Assembly: GCA_903845465.1 (NCBI GenBank)
Contig: CAIMXQ010000034.1
Coordinates: forward strand, 1-25,846
Direction: 5' to 3'
DNA length: 25,846 nucleotides
From: an uncultured Actinomycetes bacterium
GTDB taxonomy: Bacteria > Actinomycetota > Actinomycetes > Nanopelagicales > Nanopelagicaceae
Part shown: in pieces, positions 7,239 to 14,209 of the stretch
Numbering within the stretch: position 1 is the stretch's first letter
How the letters are laid out: each line of letters opens with the position of its first letter
Translations under genes and position numbers: made by a program
The notes under the pieces: model-generated
Seen by the model: the letters and a program-made list of their open reading frames with translations, nothing else
Told to the model about the DNA's origin: nothing
Database searches by the model: none

Positions 7239-8672
7239 ATGTTCGACACACTTTCCAGCAAATTTGCAGGCGCATTTAGCGCGCTTCGCTCCCGCGGAAA
7301 AATTTCTGCAAAAGATATCGATGCAACAACTGCAGATATTCGCCAGGCGCTTCTCGAAGCAGATGTTGCTCTCGAAGTTGTCGAAAGCTTCACCCAGAAA
7401 ATTCATCAGAAATCTCTTGAGGTACTACCAACCCTGCAATCTGGCACCAATCAAGCGCAAGCAATCTTTGATGTCGTAAATCGCGAACTTACCGAAATAC
7501 TTGGTGGGGGAGCTCGACGCGTTCGTCTGGCTAAGAATCCACCAACAGTGATCATGCTTGCAGGTCTGCAAGGCGCTGGTAAAACAACACTTGCTGCAAA
7601 GCTGGCAAAGTTCTTTAAAGAACAAGGTGATACTCCAATTCTTATTGCTTCAGATCTGCAGCGCCCCAACGCAGTCAATCAACTCCAAGTTGTTGGTCAA
7701 GCAGCTGGCGTACCTGTATTTGCACCCGAACCTGGTAACGGAATCGGCAACCCTGTAAAGGTTGCGCAAGATGGAATCGCATTTGCCAAGTCGAAACTAC
7801 ACAACATTGTCATTGTCGATACTGCAGGACGTCTTGGCGTCGATGAAGAGTTGATGAAGGAAGCCATCGCAATCCGCGATGCAGTAAACCCAGATGAAAT
7901 TCTCTTTGTTGTAGATGCCATGATTGGACAAGATGCAGTCCGCACAGCAAAGGCTTTCCAAGATGGCGTTGGTTTTGATGGGGTAGTACTAACAAAACTG
8001 GATGGCGATGCCCGCGGTGGCGCAGCTCTATCCATTGCAGCTCTTACTAGCCGTCCGATTATGTTTGCGTCAACAGGTGAAAAGTTATCTGATTTCGAAA
8101 TCTTCTATCCCGATCGCATGGCATCTCGTATTCTCGGAATGGGTGATGTTGCAACTCTTGCAGAACAAGCGAAGAAAGCCTTTGACGGTGACTCCGCTAA
8201 AAAGCTCGAAGATAAGTTCATTGCCGGTGAAGATTTCACTCTCGATGATTTCCTCGAACAAATCGAGGCAATGTCGAAGATGGGCTCCATGGGCAAGTTA
8301 CTCGGCATGTTGCCAGGTGCCGGACAGATGAAGAAGCAGATAGATAACTTTGATGAATCAGAGATAACCCGCACTAAGGCGATTGTGCAATCAATGACGC
8401 CACTTGAACGACGCGATCTCAAAGTGCTCAACGGTTCACGCCGAGCACGCATTGCTCTGGGTGCTGGTCGCAAAGTCTCAGATGTAAATGCTTTGGTTGA
8501 TAAATTCACAGCTGCGCAGAAGATGATGAAGCAGATGCGTAATGGCGGGATGCCTGCGGGAATGCCGCCCGGAATGCCGGGTATGCCACCTGCACCTAAA
8601 AAGGCGGCCCCAATTCAGAAGAAGAAGTCGAAGTCTGGAAACCCCGCCAAGCGAGCGTTGGAAAACGGCTGA
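7239..8672 (+). CDS. ffh: Signal recognition particle protein Ffh (SRP54)
   Basis: Ffh is the GTPase of the bacterial SRP; with 4.5S RNA it binds signal sequences emerging from the ribosome and docks on FtsY. The 477 residues show an N domain (1-90), P-loop GLQGAGKTT at 109-117, SDLQRPNAV, DTAGR, TKLDGDARGG and a Met-rich M domain (about 315-430: MSKMGSMGKLLGMLPG, TPLERRDLKVLNGSRRARIALGAG). The tail has short Gly-Met-Pro repeats (MPAGMPPGMPGMPP) and ends Lys-rich, as is common in this family. The 4.5S RNA gene is not in the window. The ATG is 12 bp after glnD. After the stop the longest gap of the window separates ffh from rpsP. Confidence 0.97.
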   Translation: MFDTLSSKFAGAFSALRSRGKISAKDIDATTADIRQALLEADVALEVVESFTQKIHQKSLEVLPTLQSGTNQAQAIFDVVNRELTEILGGGARRVRLAKNPPTVIMLAGLQGAGKTTLAAKLAKFFKEQGDTPILIASDLQRPNAVNQLQVVGQAAGVPVFAPEPGNGIGNPVKVAQDGIAFAKSKLHNIVIVDTAGRLGVDEELMKEAIAIRDAVNPDEILFVVDAMIGQDAVRTAKAFQDGVGFDGVVLTKLDGDARGGAALSIAALTSRPIMFASTGEKLSDFEIFYPDRMASRILGMGDVATLAEQAKKAFDGDSAKKLEDKFIAGEDFTLDDFLEQIEAMSKMGSMGKLLGMLPGAGQMKKQIDNFDESEITRTKAIVQSMTPLERRDLKVLNGSRRARIALGAGRKVSDVNALVDKFTAAQKMMKQMRNGGMPAGMPPGMPGMPPAPKKAAPIQKKKSKSGNPAKRALENG

Positions 8673-8693
8673 TTTCCACATTGTGAGCGTAAC

Positions 8694-8783
8694 TGGCAAG
8701 ATAAGCCACCTGTTACAGGGCCCTCTACCCCGGTAACAATCCAATCCACAGTTGGACCTCTTGGCTACGCACCCCGCTGTAGC
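8694..8783 (+). promoter_or_regulatory. Candidate structured 5' leader of rpsP (tandem hairpins)
   Basis: The 148 bp between ffh and rpsP hold four closely spaced potential hairpins: TGGC/GCCA (8694-8697 with 8705-8708), TGTTAC-GGG with CCC-GTAACA (8711-8720 with 8728-8738, small internal loop, 7-nt loop), TCCA/TGGA (8745-8748 with 8753-8756) and GCTAC/GTAGC (8764-8768 with 8779-8783). The second and fourth are the strongest. A Shine-Dalgarno AGGAG follows at 8806-8810. Ribosomal protein operons often carry cis-acting leaders bound by their product, but I recognise no known family here. A promoter must lie upstream or inside, and I could not place it with confidence. Confidence 0.4.
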
Positions 8784-8820
8784 AATTTGGTACGACACAC
8801 TTATTAGGAGCACTACTTCT

Positions 8821-9420
8821 TTGTCTACAAAAATTCGTTTAATGCGCATGGGAAAAATCCGCACACCATATTTCCGCATCGTCGTTACAGATTCACGTAA
8901 GGCGCGTAACGGTCTCTCAATTGAAGAGATCGGTCGCTACGTTCCAGGTCAAGAACCATCAATCATCGAAGTTAATTCAGAGCGCGCTCTGTACTGGCTC
9001 GGCGTTGGTGCACAAGCTTCAGAGGCTGTAGAGGCGCTCTTGAAGGTGACCGGAGATTGGCAGAAGTTCAAGGGTCTTCCAGGAACTGAAGGAACACTTC
9101 GCTTTGCAGCACCAAAGCCACATAAGAGCGTTGCATATGAAGCAGCGGTTAAAGCTGCTGCTGCAGAACCTGCAGAAGGTGCAACAACGTTGAAGAAGAA
9201 GGCTCAAGAGAAGCTTGCTGCTAAAGCAAATCCAGTTGTTGAAGTGTCCGAACCAGCTGCGGTTGCAACTGAGTCCGAGGTGTCCGAGCCAACTTCTGAT
9301 GCAAGTGTGTCCGAGGTTCCAGCTCAAGATGTTGCTGCAGAAATAAGTTCTGTAACGGAAGCTGTTGAAGCTGTAGCAGAAGCAACTGAAGCTCCTGTAG
9401 CGGAAACACCTGCCGAATAA
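8821..9420 (+). CDS. rpsP: 30S ribosomal protein S16 (TTG start, long acidic tail)
   Basis: S16 is an early assembly protein of the 30S subunit. The family core is at residues 1-80 (STKIRLMRMGKIRTPYFRIVV, then RNGLSIEEIGRYVP). The frame is open upstream to an ATG at 8752, but homologues begin with M-A-V-K-I-type sequence, so I place the start at TTG 8821, where STKIR follows and AGGAG lies 10 nt upstream. The 199-residue product is much longer than the core: residues about 100-135 are Lys/Ala-rich and about 140-199 form a low-complexity Val/Ala/Glu/Ser/Pro tail with about a dozen Glu and no Lys or Arg. Actinobacterial S16 proteins often have tails, but this one is long. The stop overlaps the khpA start by 1 bp. 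Confidence 0.93.
   Translation: MSTKIRLMRMGKIRTPYFRIVVTDSRKARNGLSIEEIGRYVPGQEPSIIEVNSERALYWLGVGAQASEAVEALLKVTGDWQKFKGLPGTEGTLRFAAPKPHKSVAYEAAVKAAAAEPAEGATTLKKKAQEKLAAKANPVVEVSEPAAVATESEVSEPTSDASVSEVPAQDVAAEISSVTEAVEAVAEATEAPVAETPAE
9244..9314 (+). repeat. Three GTGTCCGA repeats in the rpsP tail
   Basis: The octamer GTGTCCGA occurs at 9244, 9280 and 9307, spaced 36 and 27 bp and all in the same frame, encoding Val-Ser-Glu each time. This suggests the acidic S16 tail grew by internal duplication of a short unit. Confidence 0.6.
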
Positions 9421-9659
9421 TGATTGATGAAGCTCTCGAACATCTCGTAAAGGGAATCGTTGATAACCCTGACGATGTCAATGTCAAAGAGAAGACACAC
9501 CGTCGTGGCACTACGCTCGAAGTTCGTGTTAATCCTGACGATATCGGCAAGGTAATCGGTCGTAATGGACGTACAGCAAAGGCGCTTCGCACAGTTGTAA
9601 GCGCACTTGCTGGTCGCTCAGTACGTGTCGATCTCATCGATACCGACGAGGTTCGTTAA
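9420..9659 (+). CDS. khpA: KH-domain RNA-binding protein KhpA
   Basis: This 79-residue single KH-domain protein is the actinobacterial/Gram-positive KhpA (YlqC) type, a small RNA chaperone that in other bacteria pairs with KhpB. The GXXG loop GRNG is at 47-50 within DIGKVIGRNGRTAKALRTVV, and the length is typical. The start shares one base with the rpsP stop (TAATG), so translation is probably coupled. Its place between rpsP and rimM is highly conserved in actinobacteria and supports a role in ribosome biogenesis or mRNA control. The function in this organism is inferred only. Confidence 0.95.
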   Translation: MIDEALEHLVKGIVDNPDDVNVKEKTHRRGTTLEVRVNPDDIGKVIGRNGRTAKALRTVVSALAGRSVRVDLIDTDEVR

Positions 9660-9672
9660 CTCTTTAGCACCC

Positions 9673-10173
9673 ATGAAATTAAACGTGGGCCGCATCGGTA
9701 AAGCTCACGGGATTCTTGGTGAAGCAACTATCGAAGTCCGTACAGATGAAGCAGCAGATCGCTTCGCTATCGGCGCAGTCTTAGAGACAGAAAACCACGG
9801 TGAATTAACCGTGGTTTCTGCACGTGTACACAATGGCATCTTGCTGCTTGGCTTTGAAGGAATTGAAGATCGCAATGCGATTGAAGTCCTTCGAAATGAA
9901 CTTCTTTATACAGATGTAGATATCGATGCACCAGGTGTAGATGAAGATGATTATCACGTCTTGCAATTGGTTGGCTGTAAAGCATTTCTCGTCGATGGCG
10001 ACGAATTTGGCGAAGTCACTGATGTACTCAACCTGCCAGGCCAAGATGTACTTTCAATTAAGACGGTATCGGGTGAAGTTCTAATTCCCTTTGTCCGCCA
10101 ACTTGTCCCCGTTGTTGATATCAAAGCAAAGCGTATGACCGTGATTCCTCCAGAGATTGATGGGGTTATCTGA
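9673..10173 (+). CDS. rimM: Ribosome maturation factor RimM
   Basis: RimM helps mature the 30S head region by binding S19. The 166-residue protein starts MKLNVGRIGKAHGILGE, the family N-terminal signature, and has an N-terminal beta-barrel (1-85) and a C-terminal PRC barrel (about 93-166: DYHVLQLVGCKAF, then VLIPFVRQLVPVVDI and RMTVIPPEIDGVI). The frame is open farther upstream, but the signature fixes the ATG at 9673, 13 bp after khpA. There is no Shine-Dalgarno, so coupling to khpA is likely. A perfect 10-bp inverted repeat lies 120 bp into the gene. The stop shares one base with the trmD start (TGATG). Confidence 0.95.
   Translation: MKLNVGRIGKAHGILGEATIEVRTDEAADRFAIGAVLETENHGELTVVSARVHNGILLLGFEGIEDRNAIEVLRNELLYTDVDIDAPGVDEDDYHVLQLVGCKAFLVDGDEFGEVTDVLNLPGQDVLSIKTVSGEVLIPFVRQLVPVVDIKAKRMTVIPPEIDGVI
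9792..9817 (+). other. Perfect 10-bp inverted repeat (RNA hairpin) inside rimM
   Basis: AAACCACGGT at 9792-9801 is the exact reverse complement of ACCGTGGTTT at 9808-9817, with the 6-nt loop GAATTA between. It lies within codons of rimM near residues 40-48. The 3' arm ends in TTT, but no longer T-tract follows, so it may act as a translation or decay element, or a weak terminator, rather than a full terminator. Confidence 0.65.
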
Positions 10174-10856
10174 TGAAAATCGATGTCATTTCAATCTTCC
10201 CTGAGTACTTATCTCCACTTCAACTCTCGCTTTTAGGTAAGGCGCAGAGCGCTGGCTTAGTAGATATTGCAGTTCATGATCTACGAGCCCAGACAAACGA
10301 TAATCACAATACTGTCGATGACACTCCTTACGGTGGGGGAGCTGGAATGGTGATGCTTCCCGAGGTGTGGGCAAAGAGCATTGATGCGGTTATGTCAGAT
10401 GGCGCAGACCTCATCATTCTTACTCCAGCTGGCAAACGTTTTAACCAGAATATGGCTGCGCAATTTTCGACATCGCAGCATTTGATTTTTGCATGTGGTC
10501 GCTACGAAGGTATCGACGATCGCGTTCGCCAGTATTACTCACAACCCGAATTCCAGACTCGCAATATTCGAGTCCATGAAGTTTCTATTGGAGATTACGT
10601 ACTTGGTGGGGGAGAAGTTGCGTCAATGGTCATAATCGAGGCAATCACGCGACTCATACCTGGAGTTCTAGGTAACCCGGAATCTCTTACCGAAGAGTCA
10701 CATAACAGCGATGGCTACCTCGAATATCCCAATTTCACAAAGCCCCAAGAGTGGCGCGGCATCCCAGTTCCCGAGATTCTTTTGAGTGGTAACCACCAAG
10801 AAATAGCGAAGTGGCGCACTCAACAGGCAGAAAAGCGTGCAAAAGATAATCTCTAA
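10173..10856 (+). CDS. trmD: tRNA (guanine-N1)-methyltransferase TrmD
   Basis: TrmD methylates G37 of tRNAs read with a following G36, using S-adenosylmethionine, to prevent +1 frameshifting. The 227-residue SPOUT protein shows DDTPYGGGAGM at about 49-59, the knot segments FACGRYEGIDDRV (107-118) and VSIGDYVLGGGEVA (137-150), and the C-terminal YPNFTKP substrate-binding region. It is slightly shorter than E. coli TrmD (about 255). In the segment equivalent to E. coli TED169S the sequence reads T173-E-E175-S, so the general-base Asp appears replaced by Glu in my by-eye alignment. It overlaps rimM by one base. rplS, which normally follows, is not in this window. Confidence 0.96.
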   Translation: MKIDVISIFPEYLSPLQLSLLGKAQSAGLVDIAVHDLRAQTNDNHNTVDDTPYGGGAGMVMLPEVWAKSIDAVMSDGADLIILTPAGKRFNQNMAAQFSTSQHLIFACGRYEGIDDRVRQYYSQPEFQTRNIRVHEVSIGDYVLGGGEVASMVIIEAITRLIPGVLGNPESLTEESHNSDGYLEYPNFTKPQEWRGIPVPEILLSGNHQEIAKWRTQQAEKRAKDNL

Positions 10857-10881
10857 CTCGTAAGTAACTCACTCTCTACCG

Positions 10882-10887
10882 TACTGT
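10882..10887 (+). promoter_or_regulatory. Leaderless-type -10 box (TACTGT) of the desaturase gene
   Basis: TACTGT ends 7 nt before the ATG at 10895, the same spacing as at glnD and miaB. The 38-bp gap after trmD has no Shine-Dalgarno and no hairpin. This indicates that the desaturase is a separate transcription unit from the ribosomal operon. Confidence 0.5.
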
Positions 10888-10894
10888 TGCGCCC

Positions 10895-11863
10895 ATGAGC
10901 GAAGAGTCAGCACGTATTCAGGCTCGTCTGATCCGTGATCTCGAACCCGTTGTAGCTGTCGAATTCGAACGCCACCTTGCAGTTCAGAAGAACTGGTATC
11001 CACACGAGTATGTCCCATGGTCTGAAGGTCGCGACTATGCCGGTCCACTTAACGGCGATGCATGGGAGGCGAAAGATTCACGCCTGACTTCTGTTGCGCA
11101 AGATTCGCTTGTTCTCAATCTACTTACCGAAGATAACTTGCCTAGCTATCACACTGAGATTGCAATCTCTATGGGGCGCGATGGTGCGTGGGGAAATTGG
11201 ATCGAACGATGGACAGCCGAAGAAGCTCGCCACGCAATTGTTATTCGCGATTACCTGATGGCAACTCGTGGCGTAAATCCATACGAACTCGAAGATCTGC
11301 GTATGGCTCATATGTCACTCGGTTACCAGACTCCTTATGAGAACGATATGTTGCATACAATCGCTTACGTTTCATTCCAAGAGCTTGCAACGCGTATCTC
11401 TCACAGAAATACCGGAAAGATTTCAGAGGATCCGATCGCAGAGGGAATGATGCAGCGGATTGCACTCGATGAGAATCTTCACATGCTCTTCTATCGCAAT
11501 ACTCTTTCAGCAGCCCTCGATATGGAACCTAATGCTGCAATGCGCGCAATCACTGATGTGGTCACAAACTTTGATATGCCTGGCGCCAATATGCCTGGCT
11601 TTGGTCGCAAAGCTGTACAGATTGCCTTGGCTGGAATCTACGATTTACAGCAGCACCTTGACGATGTTGTGGCGCCGGTACTTCGTGCGTGGAACGTTTT
11701 CGAACGAAATGATCTCTCTGGTGATGGCCTCAAGGCACGCGATGAACTCAAAACCTTCATGGACCAGACATATAAGGTTGCAGCAACATTTAACGATAAG
11801 CGTGAAGTTCACTTCGAGCGTCAGATAGCTCGAGGCATCGCACCAATTCGCATCACAAACTAG
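10895..11863 (+). CDS. Acyl-ACP desaturase (soluble di-iron type, DesA family)
   Basis: This is a soluble ferritin-like di-iron desaturase that inserts a double bond into acyl-ACP (FA_desaturase_2 family; plant stearoyl-ACP desaturase and mycobacterial DesA1/DesA2 are relatives). All six expected metal ligands are visible in the 322 residues: E79 (LLTEDNLP), E110 and H113 (EEARH), E163 (SFQEL), E193 and H196 (DENLH). No membrane segments or signal peptide are seen, so it acts in the cytosol and needs an electron donor such as ferredoxin, not encoded here. It stands alone with its own -10 box, between trmD and miaB. A biological role in membrane fluidity is inference. Confident of family, less of exact substrate and double-bond position. 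Confidence 0.92.
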   Translation: MSEESARIQARLIRDLEPVVAVEFERHLAVQKNWYPHEYVPWSEGRDYAGPLNGDAWEAKDSRLTSVAQDSLVLNLLTEDNLPSYHTEIAISMGRDGAWGNWIERWTAEEARHAIVIRDYLMATRGVNPYELEDLRMAHMSLGYQTPYENDMLHTIAYVSFQELATRISHRNTGKISEDPIAEGMMQRIALDENLHMLFYRNTLSAALDMEPNAAMRAITDVVTNFDMPGANMPGFGRKAVQIALAGIYDLQQHLDDVVAPVLRAWNVFERNDLSGDGLKARDELKTFMDQTYKVAATFNDKREVHFERQIARGIAPIRITN

Positions 11864-11871
11864 ACCTCAAA

Positions 11872-11877
11872 TAAGAT
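11872..11877 (+). promoter_or_regulatory. Leaderless-type -10 box (TAAGAT) of the miaB operon
   Basis: TAAGAT lies 8 bp after the desaturase stop and ends 7 nt before the miaB ATG. It is identical in sequence and spacing to the box in front of glnD. No Shine-Dalgarno precedes miaB. Confidence 0.5.
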
Positions 11878-11884
11878 AGGTGCC

Positions 11885-13306
11885 ATGACGCGCACATATC
11901 TCGTTGAGACCTACGGCTGTCAGATGAATGTGCACGATTCTGAACGTATCGCTGGCCTTTTGGATGAAGCTGGATACATTCCAGTTCTCGAAGGTGCCCA
12001 AGCAGATATCGTCGTCTTTAATACATGTGCAGTGCGGGAAAATGCTGATAATAAACTCTATGGAAATTTGAGTTTCTTAGCTCCCATTAAGAAGGCTAAC
12101 CCTGCAATGCAGATTGCAGTGGGTGGATGCCTTGCCCAAAAGGATCAATCACTCATTCTTAAGAAGGCTCCTTATGTCGATGTGGTCTTTGGTACGCATA
12201 ATGTTGGTTCACTTCCGGTTCTGCTAGAGCGGGCACGCATCGAGGAAGAGTCTCAAATCGAAATCCTCGAATCACTCGAACACTTCCCTTCAACACTTCC
12301 CGCTCGTAGATTCTCAGCCTTTACGTCGTGGGTCTCAGTCTCAGTTGGGTGTAATAACACCTGCACATTCTGCATAGTTCCTACGCTGCGTGGTGTCGAG
12401 AAAGACCGCCCTGCATCTGATGTGCTCAAGGAGATGCGCGCACTCGTTGAGCAAGGAGTCATTGAAATAACGTTGCTGGGCCAGAATGTGAACGCATATG
12501 GTGTCGAATTCGGAGATCGTGGAGCATTTGCAAAGTTGCTGCGAGAAGCAGGAAAGATTGAAGGACTTGAACGTGTTCGCTTTATGTCCCCACATCCCCG
12601 TGATTTCACCGACGATGTCATAGAAGCAATGGCGCAGACGAAGAATGTAATGCCACACCTTCACATGCCGTTGCAATCTGGTTCTGATGCAATTTTGCAG
12701 AGTATGCGCCGCTCATACCGAACCGATAAGTATTTAGGAATCCTCGAAAGAGTTCGCGGGGCAATGCCGCACGCGATGATTACGACAGATATCATCGTGG
12801 GATTCCCAGGCGAAACGGAAGAAGATTTCCAAGGTACTCTCGATATTGCAACACAGTCACGATTTGCTGCTGCCTACACTTATAAGTATTCGATCCGACC
12901 TGGCACCCCAGCGGGTGCGATGGAGAACCAAGTCCCTGAAGATGTTGTGGGCGAGCGATACACCCGCCTTCACGAACATCAACAGAAAATTTCACTATCC
13001 GTCAATCAAGAAGCTATTGGTAAAACCCATCGCGTTATGGTCTCTGAGATCGAAGGGCGTCGCGATGAAGCACAATCACGTATGACAGGACGCTCAGAAG
13101 ATTTCCGCCTGGTGCACTTCAGCAGTGAGACAGATGCAAGACCTGGAGATTTCGTTGATGTAAAGATCTCTGAAAGTTCGGCGCACTACTTGATCGGTGA
13201 TTCCGTAAGTGTCATCCGTACTCGTGGGGGAGATGCGCATGCCGCACGCACTGCGCCCGCTGCTCCTGCAGCAACAATCTTAGGAATGCCAAAGGTTCGT
13301 GCATGA
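11885..13306 (+). CDS. miaB: tRNA-2-methylthio-N6-dimethylallyladenosine synthase MiaB
   Basis: MiaB is a radical-SAM methylthiotransferase that adds a methylthio group to i6A37 of tRNA, the product of MiaA encoded next. Within 473 residues the N-terminal UPF0004 domain has cluster ligands C12 (YGCQMN), C48 (NTCAVRENA) and C82 (GGCLAQ), and the radical-SAM cluster motif is C156-x3-C160-x2-C163 (GCNNTCTFC). A C-terminal TRAM domain (about 375-445) is followed by an Ala-rich tail. Start chosen at the ATG directly followed by TRTYLVETYGCQMN. It overlaps miaA by 4 bp, so the two successive enzymes of ms2i6A37 synthesis are translationally coupled. Confidence 0.97.
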   Translation: MTRTYLVETYGCQMNVHDSERIAGLLDEAGYIPVLEGAQADIVVFNTCAVRENADNKLYGNLSFLAPIKKANPAMQIAVGGCLAQKDQSLILKKAPYVDVVFGTHNVGSLPVLLERARIEEESQIEILESLEHFPSTLPARRFSAFTSWVSVSVGCNNTCTFCIVPTLRGVEKDRPASDVLKEMRALVEQGVIEITLLGQNVNAYGVEFGDRGAFAKLLREAGKIEGLERVRFMSPHPRDFTDDVIEAMAQTKNVMPHLHMPLQSGSDAILQSMRRSYRTDKYLGILERVRGAMPHAMITTDIIVGFPGETEEDFQGTLDIATQSRFAAAYTYKYSIRPGTPAGAMENQVPEDVVGERYTRLHEHQQKISLSVNQEAIGKTHRVMVSEIEGRRDEAQSRMTGRSEDFRLVHFSSETDARPGDFVDVKISESSAHYLIGDSVSVIRTRGGDAHAARTAPAAPAATILGMPKVRA

Positions 13307-14205
13307 GTCGAGTGATCGTCATCTGTGGCGCAACTGCGACAGGTAAAAGTGATATCGCCATTGAGGTCGCGCAAGCTATAGGTGCTGAGATTATCAACGC
13401 GGATTCGATGCAGCTCTATCGTGGAATGGATATCGGAACTGCGAAACTCAACGAGGAAGAACGCCAAGGGATCCCACATCACCTTCTCGATGTTCTCGAT
13501 GTCAACGAAGATTCAACGGTGGCTTGGTATCAAGATCAAGCTCGCACTGCGATTACAGAGATTCATAACCGGGGCAGAGATGCAGTCATTGTCGGCGGCA
13601 CCGGTCTCTATATCAAAGCGATATTGGATGATCTTAATTTTCCCGATACCGATCCAGAGGTGCGTGCCAAGCTTGAAGCGCAATCCCTTGAATTTGGATC
13701 TGCATCTCTCTTTGAACGATTGAAAGAGTTAGATCCTGCTGCAGCGCTAGCGATCGACCAGGCGAATACACGCCGAATCATTCGCGCACTTGAAGTAATT
13801 GAGATAACCGGCCAGCCTTTCACAGCAAACCTGCCGCGAGAAGGTAGTTCGAGATATCCCGATGCACTGCAATTTGGACTCGTTATGGATCGCGATCATT
13901 TACGTGAACGAATCGATCTTCGTGTCGATCGCATGTGGGAGCGCGGATTTGTTGCAGAAGTAGATCAACTGATCACACAAGGAATCAAAGAGGGATCAAC
14001 TGCTCAACGAGCGCTCGGATATGCGCAGATAATCTCTATGCGCAATGGTGCAATCTCTGAGGATGAGGCAAAAGAAGATACAAAACGTGCAAGTCGCCAA
14101 TATGCTCGCAGACAAGAGACCTGGTTCTCGCGTGATGTGCGCATTCAATGGGTTGCTCAACGCCAACCACGCCTCGAAACAATCCTGCAGAAGATAAACT
14201 CATAG
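13303..14205 (+). CDS. miaA: tRNA dimethylallyltransferase MiaA
   Basis: MiaA transfers a dimethylallyl group from DMAPP to N6 of A37 in tRNAs reading UNN codons. The 300-residue protein has the P-loop GATATGKS at 9-16, the family segments ADSMQLYRGMDIGTAK and PHHLLDVLDV, VGGTGLYIKAIL, and the C-terminal RRQETWFSRD. It is the substrate-maker for MiaB, and its DMAPP comes from the MEP pathway whose first enzyme, Dxs, is encoded at the end of this window. The ATG lies within the miaB stop region (ATGA overlap). dapF starts 4 bp after its stop. Confidence 0.97.
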   Translation: MSRVIVICGATATGKSDIAIEVAQAIGAEIINADSMQLYRGMDIGTAKLNEEERQGIPHHLLDVLDVNEDSTVAWYQDQARTAITEIHNRGRDAVIVGGTGLYIKAILDDLNFPDTDPEVRAKLEAQSLEFGSASLFERLKELDPAAALAIDQANTRRIIRALEVIEITGQPFTANLPREGSSRYPDALQFGLVMDRDHLRERIDLRVDRMWERGFVAEVDQLITQGIKEGSTAQRALGYAQIISMRNGAISEDEAKEDTKRASRQYARRQETWFSRDVRIQWVAQRQPRLETILQKINS

Positions 14206-14209
14206 CCTG

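Noticed and set aside
8752..8820. N-terminal extension of S16 from the ATG at 8752
   Set aside because: It would place 23 unrelated residues before the conserved STKIRLMRMGKIR start and would translate the structured leader; AGGAG fits the TTG at 8821 instead.
11576..11602. Repeated ATATGCCTGGC in the desaturase
   Set aside because: Two nearby Met-Pro-Gly codon sets; no sign of a wider repeat or instability.
12903..12918. 6-bp hairpin GCACCC-CAGC-GGGTGC in miaB
   Set aside because: Short, inside coding sequence for a Pro/Gly segment, and expected by chance at this length in 26 kb.
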